NCBI GenBank assembly: GCA_945910005.1
Contig: CAMDTW010000212.1
Location: 186,001 to 250,000, forward strand
Length of the DNA: 64,000 nt
Direction: 5' to 3'
Origin: Isoperla grammatica
Taxonomy: Eukaryota; Arthropoda; Insecta; Plecoptera; Perlodidae
The notes under the pieces were generated by a model, which worked only from the letters and a program-made list of their open reading frames with translations, had not been told where the DNA came from and searched no databases. Position 1 is the first letter of the stretch. Every line of letters starts with the position of its first letter. Below, in pieces: positions 55,721 through 64,000 of this stretch. The translations under genes and the position numbers were made by a program.

Positions 55721-56819
55721 AGAACAGGCCTAAAGGCTAGTACATGTGTGAGAGGGAAAGAAGGATAGGAGCCAACAGCTTACCTGAAACCATTTGGCAG
55801 GCTGCGTAGCGTAGATGACACAAAACAAGACAAAAAACACAACACAAAAACTTCTGGACGTTCCGGCAGAGAATGAGTAGGACCAGACCGGCACAAGTGA
55901 ACGAGCCCCAAGTCAACAACAACATAATCCCTCTCATTACACAGTGGTACCCAGGCCTAAGTGCTCTCAATGGCGTCATCAAGAGGGCCGTAGAAATACT
56001 CAGAGCCTCTCCCAAGACGAAGAACCTAGCGGCGTCAATACCCAGAGTCACTTTCAAGCGTCCCCCCAATCTGGGCAACGTGCTTGTCAACAGAGACCCC
56101 TCAACCAACACCGAGAGGGAGGTTATCCAGCCGGCAGGATCCTATCCTTGCCAGAGACCTAGATGCAAGACTTGCAGAATGAATCCTCCTGCCACCAACT
56201 TCACTGCTCGGGCCACGGGCGTCATATACCCCATTCGAGGGCACAATACATGCGAAACAGAGAATGTGGTATACCAACTGGACTGCAAGCACTGCCCGGC
56301 CGAGTATGTGGGTCTGACTACTAACCACCTGAGTCAGAGGATGACAGGACACAGGCAGTCCATCACACTGCAAGATGAAGAAAAACCTGTGGCGAGACAT
56401 GCTATGTCACACAATCTTGGACTTGAGAGCTGCTTTAACACCAAAGTCATCAAGGCCCTGCCTAGAAGCTGTCTCGCCAGTGACCTCAGACGGTGGGAAC
56501 AAGCCCATATCGCGGTAACCCTGTCCCGAGACCCTCCCAATCTCAACATCAGGTAGCCCCGCCTCCCACCGCCTTCCTTACCCCACCCCCAACAGCACTG
56601 GTGTTCAACCATTGTATATACTGTAAATAGTTTTAGTTTAAGCATTCTCCTTCTGGTGACCAAGACCGAAGCGTCGAAACGTCCAGAAGTTTTTGTGTTG
56701 TGTTTTTTGTCTTGTTTTGTGTCATCTACGCTACGCAGCCTGCCAAATGGTTTCAGGTAAGCTGTTGGCTCCTATCCTTCTTTCCCTCTCACACATGTAC
56801 TAGCCTTTAGGCCTGTTCT
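55721..56819 (+). mobile_element. 5'-truncated Penelope-like element with inverted termini
   Basis: Arms at 55721-55866 and 56678-56819 (AGAACAGGCCTAAAGGCTAG on the left, its inverse on the right) flank a GIY-YIG reading frame. Partially inverted termini and severe 5' truncation are common for Penelope-like retroelements. Just before the right arm lies TGACCAAGACCGAAGCGTCG then AAACGTCCAGAAG, a hammerhead-like motif. The reverse transcriptase is missing. Confidence 0.85.
55873..56556 (+). CDS. Penelope-like GIY-YIG endonuclease domain (partial protein)
   Basis: The frame (227 codons) holds a cysteine-rich motif, CQRPRCKTCRM, then a GIY-YIG nuclease: VVYQLDCKHCPAEYVGLTTN (VVY and YVG correspond to GIY and YIG), SQRMTGHRQSI (the helix with catalytic Arg and His), HAMSHNL, and SDLRRWEQAHIAV (metal-binding Glu). 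This linker plus nuclease order is diagnostic of the C-terminal part of EN+ Penelope-like polyproteins, which nick target DNA for reverse transcription. The N-terminal reverse transcriptase is absent because the element is truncated, so the first Met is only the first available one. The nuclease frame itself has no stop or shift. Confidence 0.88.
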   Translation: MSRTRPAQVNEPQVNNNIIPLITQWYPGLSALNGVIKRAVEILRASPKTKNLAASIPRVTFKRPPNLGNVLVNRDPSTNTEREVIQPAGSYPCQRPRCKTCRMNPPATNFTARATGVIYPIRGHNTCETENVVYQLDCKHCPAEYVGLTTNHLSQRMTGHRQSITLQDEEKPVARHAMSHNLGLESCFNTKVIKALPRSCLASDLRRWEQAHIAVTLSRDPPNLNIR

Positions 56820-57347
56820 GTCACGAAGCAACATGTAAAATATATAGGCCTATTTAGGCCTAAGCACCATTTCAACCCCCCCCCCCCCCCCCCTCCCGCT
56901 TCTACGTGCGCTAGAACACACCGTGAAGGGAATTTTTGTACTGCAGAAAGAGGAGACTGCCGAGAGTCACCATCTCCACTCATTACAAACGAAAACAAAT
57001 GTAATTGTAGTTATACGTTTTTTGTACTTATACGTTTTTTTCGGTTTGGCCCTTGGAAAACGTATAATCGAGGCTCCACTGTATAACCATGTTTGTCAAT
57101 AACTAATAACTGGCACTGTTGATACACCTATGATTGTATGTTCTATTGAGATCGAACGCAACAATAATTATTTGGACCTCACAATGGCACTTATAAACGG
57201 GCATGTAGTTATTATGTACAACACTACACAACAGCGATATTTCTTTATCTCTTATATCTTTAATGTGATTCCATCTCAATTCGAGTAAGTAATACTAATT
57301 TGTAAACGTAGAACACTTTTTATACGAACGTTAACGTTATTGTTTAC
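56820..57347. other. No gene recognised; C18 tract
   Basis: A C run lies at 56876-56893. The remainder has no recognisable feature. Confidence 0.35.
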
Positions 57348-58082
57348 TAGGGTTGCCGTTCGATATGAATTTCAGCATCGATAATCGGGACAGTAAAATC
57401 GATTATCGGTTGCGATAATCGACTTAAAAAAATATCGATCGATAATCGATAATCGGATCAAAATTACGTTATTTCTCGCATAGGAGGCGGATTATCAAAG
57501 GATACCGCACACCCTCACCACCGCGCTTCATTCATTTCAAAAGCCCCCCCCCAAACCCCTCAAATACGCGAACCATTCAGGCCGACACTCGCGGCTAGGG
57601 AGAACAGATGCAGCCGGCCGAGCGAGAGGGAGAGAGAGAACAATGGAGTGCTATCGTGTCTGAGCGAGACGCGACGAGTTACGGCGACCTTGAGCGACCG
57701 ATGTCGGCTAACTGCCTGCCGTGAGAGAAAGCGCTAGTCGCAAGACGCTTGAGTGGAAGCGAGACCGCGATAGCCGCAGGCGAGTGCTTGCAAAGCGGCA
57801 ACCTGTTCACTACGCGGCAAGTGATCAAAAACGGATTCATTGTTAACGACGCGAATAAGCCTATTTATTCAGATATTGCATTAAAATAAATTGAAATCAA
57901 TATCCACAATTATCACAGTGGTGTTATATGGCAACAAAAATAAGCCAACGGGCCCGCACGGTCGTCACGTAGGTTCAATTATCGATATAGTGATAATCGA
58001 TTCGGGACAACTGAATCGATTATTGATCGTTTCGGCGAATAATCGTATCGATCGATATATCGATTATCAAACGGCAACCCTA
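57348..58082. mobile_element. Non-autonomous hAT, relative of the 19953 element
   Basis: TAGGGTTGCCGTTCGATA and the inverted TATCAAACGGCAACCCTA are the termini. Flanks TTGTTTAC and TTGTTACC are similar but imperfect. Subterminal ATCGATAATCG repeats occur at both ends. The interior matches the element at 19953-20912 in the opposite orientation, including CACAATTGTGGATATTGATT-like and GTAGTGAACAGG-like segments, while the TIRs differ. Confidence 0.8.
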
Positions 58083-58321
58083 TTGTTACCCTTGCAAGTA
58101 AACAAGTACAACGATGTAAGTTTGATCGGTCTTCCACCAGGCGAACATTTTATTAATTGTCACTATTGCCATAGAGAGATGGCGGGGGGGGGGGGGGGGG
58201 TTGTATAATATCTTGATAAGTTATACACTACATTATAGGCACACTCGACTGACTGAAATGATTGGAAATATCTCTTTTAGAAACTATCTGAAATTATAAA
58301 AATAAAATAAATAAATCAAAC

Positions 58322-58464
58322 CTTTGTGTCTCCCAGTATTTCTGTAAGTTGTTCCCGGGCCGCTTTAGCCGCCTCGCTGACGGGAACAACTGCTTGGGAT
58401 GCCTGTACCGCGAGTCCCGGCCGACGACCGGTCGCGCTTTTCTCTTTTTCTTGCTGCCTTCCAT
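58322..58464 (-). CDS. Candidate first coding exon, unidentified
   Basis: A minus-strand ATG in good context (CACCATGG) opens MEGSKKKRKARPVVGRDSRY then RHPKQLFPSARRLKRPGNNL, running into a weak donor (AAAG/GTTTGA). The segment is unusually GC- and CpG-rich for this window, as a promoter-proximal exon can be. In another frame the same DNA reads AVQASQAVVPVSEAAKAARE then QLTEILGDTKV, which also looks protein-like but has no ATG. I cannot say which frame, if either, is real. Confidence 0.22.
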
Positions 58465-58499
58465 GGTGAAACACTACTGAGTGGTCTCGGTCTCGATAG

Positions 58500-60403
58500 G
58501 GGAACCGTATGACCTGTGGTATGACGTTACGAAGTTAATAATTAACATGGGTAGGTACGTAGTTTATGTTTTGCTATGGTAATCATACCCACATGTATAG
58601 ACAATATGTAGCCTACTTTACTACAATAGAGGCCAGTATTGCTATTAACAAATATGACAGTTGTAGCAAATAAGCTGTTTAGTGGATTTTAAAGATTTTG
58701 ATTGGCAGAATTGCCTCATGAGGAAAACAGGCTTTTCAACAAATAAATCATAAAGTACGTAGTGCGCGACGTATTTAAAAAACATTTTGTAATCCATCCA
58801 TGATTGGGAGATGTCCCTACTAAAACAACATGGGAACTCGTGACCAATGGCAATTTTATATAGACCTACCAGTTTGTTTAAAAGGAATGATAACCGGCAA
58901 GCTATGGAGCTATTTACATTAATAATTAATAATAGGTAACAATAAGTGGGGAGCCAACTCAACCAAGAATCGATTCTATCCACAAGTGTGTTTATTTGTT
59001 GAGTTTTATGAAGAAGAAAATATGATTAGGTGGTAGCTTATTCGTTTTAGAATTTGTGCTTATTATTGTTATGCCGGTATTGAACAAACAATTAGCTGTG
59101 ATGAATGTTTATTGTTTAGTCAATCAACAAGAACCTCTTTTAAAACTCATTTTTCATAATCAAAATAATAAATGCATAATTGCAAATAATAGGCATCTAC
59201 TTAGATGACAGAATTTGTTATGAAAATAATTACTGAAGCTACTAGTTAGGGTTTTAATACAAATTAATATTGCTTGCTACATAAAGGCTGAGACTTGGCA
59301 ACCAAGTCATTCAAAGGCATTGATTAGAATGAAAATAATATCTCACAAAATATAAATTAGAAAATTCTAGTCCATCCACTTTTTTCAATCAGCCATACTT
59401 AATGGCCCTGAGTCTGAAACGTTTGACCACCCCTGGAGCAGGAGGTAGATTAAGTAGAAATAGCTCTTGAAAACAAATATTTTGGGTTGACTTCACCTGT
59501 TATGTTTGTAGGCTCATAGAAAAATAAATACTTGGCTTCACTGGTACTGTTTCCATATTGCTTTAGGTCACAGGGTATTGTTCACAGACAGCAGCTCTCA
59601 ATATCTGTGTACTTAGCACCACCGGCATAGGCACACACCACCCCAACACATTTACAACACAGCTCACACTTACACCACAGTTCACATGAGAATACTACCA
59701 ACTTAGAAGACTAGAATTTGACTACCGATGGCTTAAAAAGAGCAAAGCATTTAAAACTCGATGACATTAACTCAGAAAAAACTGAAAATCAGTTTCTGTA
59801 ACAAAGCGGGTAGACAATAAATATACAAATGTATTTAATGTGGCAGAACCGCCTCGCGACAATCATGAAACAGTGAACAAAACATGAACAGTCTACAGGT
59901 TAACAATCAGCGATGCGACTGAGGAAGAACTTTCACATTTCTAATTGTTGAATTGAAATCAATAATAGTCCTGCATAAAACTCAAAACCTACCATCATAG
60001 TTAACGTTAAGTAAACCACCAATCATCTATTCAGCGGTACAATGGCTTAACTTATAGGATCCACCTTCCTTAAAACATACGGAAGAATCATTTTACTCGT
60101 CTGTGAAAACGATGACTCATAAGAAGTTAATTTTGGACCAAAGTAGGTGGCTGCCACAAGGTGGAAATAGGTACCAAAAAAATATTTTTTGTACCGTACA
60201 CATTTTAAAAAATCATTGATTTTTTTATTAATTTTTCAAAATCAAAAATACAACTCACTGCAAGACTCAGCCGACGGTAAAGGGTTAAAGCATTTATTTA
60301 GTCATCAGTTGCTGAATGAAGCGGGCAAATGCTGAATACGATATTTAGGTTTAAACGATGTACTATTATAAATTAAAAGTTCATTGACCATTCCATGGAA
60401 ACT
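58500..60403. other. No gene recognised; AT-rich
   Basis: I see no domains, repeats or clear element ends. The short frames are unremarkable. Confidence 0.4.
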
Positions 60404-60575
60404 TAATCTCATCTTCTTTTCCTATATATGCCTGCATTTTTGGCTTACTGGGCCATCATGCATTTTTTGGTTTTCCAGTAGAGACAAGCTTCCTTTTCCT
60501 CATTTCTCATGCCAGGTGGATAAGACTTGGACATCTCATCAGATGCTCTCTATTTTGTTCTTCCCTCCCACATAG
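60404..60575 (-). pseudogene. LINE 3'-end fragment
   Basis: The minus strand reads GREEQNREHLMRCPSLIHLA then, after a shift, EACLYWKTKKCMMAQ and a stop, the CCHC-like and terminal segments of the RNase H LINE seen at 3541-4240. It is a strongly truncated, dead copy. Confidence 0.6.
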
Positions 60576-60855
60576 ACTAATATGAGATATGTACGTAGAA
60601 CAACTGAAAATAGCTTTAGTTTATATTAAGACATGCTGAGTTCTTAACGGAAGAAGTACAGCTCAATTATGAACTGTGTAGTAGGCTACCGTGTATGCTA
60701 TGTATGTACTTACCATTCAACAATGACAGTTCCAAATTTGATATCATCAGCACTGACTGAAAGCAGGTGTACAGAATTTCAACTCAGATTATTTCGAAAT
60801 TCAACCCGATAGGCCTTTGCTTGTTGAATTGGAATATGTAACTAGAGGATTCGAA

Positions 60856-63008
60856 AAAGGATTTGAACCAACGACTGGAAACTTACCTGGAAGAAAACAA
60901 CATCATCAGTGCAGATCAGGCTGGCTACAGGAAGAATAGATCGACAGTGGATCAGGTGGCATACATCGCGCAACATGCAAAGGAAGGCTTTACCAGACAA
61001 GAGACCACAGTGGCCGTGTCCATCGATTTGTCTGCAGCTTTCGACGTCACTGATCGAACCCACGCCATAAAAGAGATGCAGAAAAATAAAATACCGAACA
61101 ACCTCATCAAGTGGCTGCACGACTTCATCAATCATAGAAGAATAAAAGTAGCCTACAAGGGTGTGAAAAGCGGCACAAGATACATTTCTGCCGGCGTGGC
61201 ACAAGGCACTATCACCGCCTCTACCATATTTAAAATTGCAGTTAATGGAGGAATTAAGCTGGTCAAAATCCTGCCAGGAATCTACGTTAAGGCCTACGCT
61301 GACGATTTCTTCATCTATGTCACAGGCAGGAACATCGGCGGCCTGCAGATAATGCTCTCCTCCGCATTAAGTATGTTGGCTGGATGGCTTGAGTCCCGTG
61401 GCTTCAAGGTGAACCCCAACAAGTCATGTTACATGGTCTTTACTTTTAAACACGAAGACCCCACTCTCGAGCTGTACATAAGTGGACAGCAGCTGAAAAA
61501 AGAGGAACACGTTACCTACCTCGGAGCCATCCTTGACAAGAAGCTCACCGGCAAGGCCCATTTCGAGAAAGCTGCTGAGAAGGCCAAAAAGAGGCTGCGC
61601 TTGATGCAACGTGCAGCCGGAGTGTCTTGGGGAGCCAGGATTGACACACTGGTTCTTACCTACAAGACCTATGTGCGCCCGGTCCTTGAGTATGGAGCAG
61701 AAGTTTTTATCACCTCGGCGCAGAACCATCTTGATATACTTAGTAAAATCCAGAATCAGGCCCTTCGACTCGCCAGCGGTGCAGTAAAGACAACACCAGT
61801 GGCGGCAATGGAAGCATACTGCAAAGTAGAGCCCCTACTACAGAGATTAGAGCAGAAAGCCATCATACTGCATGAGAAACTGGCCAGGATTGATCCAACA
61901 TGGCTTGCCTTCCCAATGGCAAGTGCAGCAGGACACATAAATTTTGCTCAAAAAACAACACTCCTGAAAATGGAGCACTGTCCGGACCTGCTACGCCATC
62001 CTCGACAAAAGCTTACCACCCTAGATGTCAACTGCCTGCCAAATTCTACCATCAAAATCGAATTCAATCTTCAAGTGGAAGGTGTGGGCAAAAGGGAAGA
62101 AAAAAGCCAGACTGAGCTGAGAGTGCTTACTGAGGCACACCTGAAGAAGCACTACCCTAAATCCGAATGGATTCATGTCTTTACAGACGGCTCCCAAGAC
62201 AGCACGGGAAGGAATGCTGGCTTCGGCTTCCACTGCATCTTCTTTGAAGAGGCCCACCCTATGGCACCAGGCTCGAGCATTTTTGATGCCGAAATAAGAG
62301 CCATTTCAAGAGCAGCAGAAAAAATCGCAGAAACGCCAACATTTCCACTCAGGAAAACAAAATTTGTTATTATCTCAGACAGCAAGGCCGCCATCAAGAA
62401 CATCTGTCACATTAAAAAATGTGAAGAAGCCTCCCTGTCACTTCAAAAAAGTCTAATCAGAAATGTGATGCATGGCAAAGTGCTAAAAATCCAGTGGGTG
62501 CCAAGCCACTGTAACATCCTGGGCAACGAAAAAGCCGACGCACTAGCCAAACTGGGCTCGAAGAAGTCGGCACCCGACACGGCGAGTATTTCCTTCAACT
62601 CTGCCAAAAACCTTGCTAAGGAGGGCCTCAAGACATCATATGATAGACTTCAAGAGTCCAAGACGAACCACAAACTGTGGCGAGACGAGGTGCTCAAAGG
62701 GCCGGACAAATCATGGTCAAGAAAAGTGGCAACAGCGCAGTTTCGGCTGGCCACAGGACACGATGTCCTGCAGCACCACTTGAGTCGATTTCAAATAACA
62801 AAGGAACCAGCAACTTGCAAATTATGTACATTAGGTTTTCAGGACAGAGCACATCTCCTCAGCTGTGCTGCACTTAAATCTGACATTGACGCCCTGCCAA
62901 ATAACCTGAGCGGGCCAGAGAAGGAAGCACATATTTACTGGATAGCTAGGAAGAAAAATGATTGAAAAATCAAACTTTCGGCATAAGATAAAAAAAAAAA
63001 AAAAAAAA
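60856..63008 (+). mobile_element. 5'-truncated LINE-E insertion with poly-A and target duplication
   Basis: The insertion starts inside a reverse transcriptase domain and ends in a pure A tract (about 62991-63008). AGGATTCGAA occurs at 60846-60855 and again at 63008-63017, a target duplication of about 10 bp. The duplication, uninterrupted frame and clean tail indicate a comparatively young insertion. Confidence 0.9.
60863..62965 (+). CDS. LINE reverse transcriptase and RNase H polyprotein (5'-truncated)
   Basis: The frame of 700 codons has no real start; it enters at LNQRLETYLEENNIISADQA in RT. Then come GYRKNRSTVDQ, VSIDLSAAFDVTD (first catalytic Asp, about residue 55), SAGVAQGTITASTIF, KAYADDFFIYVTG (YADD, about residue 145) and VTYLGAILDKKL. 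The RNase H domain follows: HVFTDGSQDS (D, about 438), FDAEIRAISRA (E, about 476), IISDSKAAIKN (D, about 504) and LGNEKADALA (D, about 558). A CCHC-like knuckle, CKLCTLGFQDRAHLLSC, lies near 650-670. RT plus RNase H and an A tail suggest the I/Jockey group; GVAQG in place of GVPQG is unusual. The upstream endonuclease is missing, so it cannot be autonomous. Confidence 0.92.
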   Translation: MNQRLETYLEENNIISADQAGYRKNRSTVDQVAYIAQHAKEGFTRQETTVAVSIDLSAAFDVTDRTHAIKEMQKNKIPNNLIKWLHDFINHRRIKVAYKGVKSGTRYISAGVAQGTITASTIFKIAVNGGIKLVKILPGIYVKAYADDFFIYVTGRNIGGLQIMLSSALSMLAGWLESRGFKVNPNKSCYMVFTFKHEDPTLELYISGQQLKKEEHVTYLGAILDKKLTGKAHFEKAAEKAKKRLRLMQRAAGVSWGARIDTLVLTYKTYVRPVLEYGAEVFITSAQNHLDILSKIQNQALRLASGAVKTTPVAAMEAYCKVEPLLQRLEQKAIILHEKLARIDPTWLAFPMASAAGHINFAQKTTLLKMEHCPDLLRHPRQKLTTLDVNCLPNSTIKIEFNLQVEGVGKREEKSQTELRVLTEAHLKKHYPKSEWIHVFTDGSQDSTGRNAGFGFHCIFFEEAHPMAPGSSIFDAEIRAISRAAEKIAETPTFPLRKTKFVIISDSKAAIKNICHIKKCEEASLSLQKSLIRNVMHGKVLKIQWVPSHCNILGNEKADALAKLGSKKSAPDTASISFNSAKNLAKEGLKTSYDRLQESKTNHKLWRDEVLKGPDKSWSRKVATAQFRLATGHDVLQHHLSRFQITKEPATCKLCTLGFQDRAHLLSCAALKSDIDALPNNLSGPEKEAHIYWIARKKND

Positions 63009-63017
63009 GGATTCGAA

Positions 63018-63790
63018 CAATGAAACCACAATAAAGATAAAATTAATTAATTATTTGTACACATGCAGTTATCTCGATGCTCTTTGAACTGAACAATACA
63101 AACCTAGAAATTAGAAGTAGGATGTCCAATTATACCAACTTTCTATGGTTCAGCTACAACTTAGTGGGTTATAGGAAAAAGGAATATATAATCCCATATA
63201 TATTTTTAAAACCAAGTTAGGCCTAATCCTTTTAAAATGGAAGAAATGTTTTTATTAATATTTTATCTTATTTTTTAATAAATAACTTTTTTTAAATCGT
63301 TATCTTCATTTGTATCCTGGGAATATAAAACTAAATTCATTCTTATCAATTGATCAATCGATCTTCTTTCAAATAAATACCAATTTTAAACTGCCGAACA
63401 AATTCCTACACCTGTTTTCAGTTTTGATGATTTCATAGTTTGAAGTTGCCAACTTAGTGCTGATTTTATTATCTTACCCAGCATGCAAAGCTTCCAAATG
63501 AGATGGAAACGATAATGGAATGAGCATTTTTGAAACCGAGTAGTACGTTTCGTGCATTGACTTACACACGTGTTGACTTACAATCGAAGCGGCGATACAA
63601 AAAAGCCATCGCAACGTCGATGCTTGTTGTCGATGTTTGATGATCTCGAACCGATCCTGAAATGTGACGCACAGTGATACACCGGGCAAGCAGTTACAAA
63701 TATAGACACAATAAGTAGGCCTACTTTAGTGTTCAGAATGAAGTTAAAAGCCCTTGGTCAAGTCAGGTTGCTAGGACTTTGCTTATTTCT
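63018..63790. other. No gene recognised
   Basis: AT-rich sequence without a supported feature. Confidence 0.35.
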
Positions 63791-63794
63791 TTGT

Positions 63795-63925
63795 CAAGTG
63801 ATCAAGACGACTACCTATTTGGCCAAAAGGTCTGTTTAATGTGTCTCTTTCTATAAATAGATCCCTTTATTTCTAGTTGCAACTTCTATACTAGCTCAGT
63901 AAGGTCTTGTCCTACTGTTTATTCC
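63795..63925 (+). mobile_element. Decayed solo Penelope-type terminus
   Basis: GTGATCAAGACGACTACC, then TTGGCCAAAAGGTC, and, about 80 bp on, GCTCAGTAAGGTCTTGTCCT match the two Penelope-terminus landmarks in order and spacing. It has more substitutions than the copies at 52-57 kb. Confidence 0.45.
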
Positions 63926-64000
63926 AGTGTTCCTACTTTCTAGTTCCAATTATTAAATTAATACTAAACTTTGTCATGTAAAATTAACTGGCACGCTTTC

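Overview
The window looks like repeat-saturated, AT-rich nuclear DNA from a marine invertebrate. The grounds are spliced transposase genes, non-LTR retrotransposons, Penelope-like elements, hAT, piggyBac, pogo and Harbinger-type DNA elements, SINEs, satellites, and a dispersed palindromic TAGGCCTA motif. I associate that motif with echinoderm, hemichordate or amphioxus genomes, but this is recollection and not proof. There are no operons, ribosome binding sites or prokaryotic signals. No complete host gene is visible. Two short minus-strand pieces (22977-23176 and 58322-58464) are the only candidates for host exons.

Layout. 0.4-1.3 kb: a TTAA-flanked MITE carrying a GC-rich palindrome. 3.5-4.2 kb: RNase H end of a dead LINE. 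4.8-5.5 kb: AGGCCTAGG-rich DNA. 6.2-7.0 kb: two MITEs. 7.0-12.6 kb: one degraded minus-strand LINE split by perfect palindromes, a block with THAP-domain remnants, and a MITE. 13.2-14.6 kb: 165-bp satellite. 15.4-16.3 kb: a 5S-derived and a tRNA-derived SINE-like sequence. 17.0-21.8 kb: a plus-strand LINE broken by three hAT elements with 8-bp target duplications. 22.2-22.9 kb: 50-bp minisatellite. 24.1-30.7 kb: a deep nest of elements inside a TTAA MITE. 31.5-37.9 kb: three hAT elements one inside another, the innermost encoding an apparently complete spliced transposase and itself holding a deleted piggyBac. 38.5-41.3 kb: the 5' half of a LINE with an SGNH-esterase ORF1. 42.0-44.9 kb: a 2.9-kb foldback element. 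45.2-48.4 kb: MITEs and a deleted piggyBac. 49.5-51.5 kb: 147-bp satellite and a foldback. 51.7-56.8 kb: a cluster of Penelope-like termini, one with a GIY-YIG ORF, plus a hAT. 57.3-58.1 kb: a short hAT. 60.9-63.0 kb: a 5'-truncated LINE with an open 700-codon reading frame, poly-A and a target duplication.

The genes act as selfish elements, not as a pathway. The hAT transposase at 32.9-35.1 kb could act on its own termini, and the many short hAT-like elements are candidate non-autonomous partners. The most interesting observations are the clean nesting chronology, the recurrent hairpin motif in Penelope-like termini (TGANCAA, stem, GAAAC-GTC, resembling a hammerhead ribozyme with an altered core), the large foldback, the esterase-type ORF1 broken by a single in-frame stop, and the convergent THAP and FTKAN reading frames at 9.4-11.2 kb.
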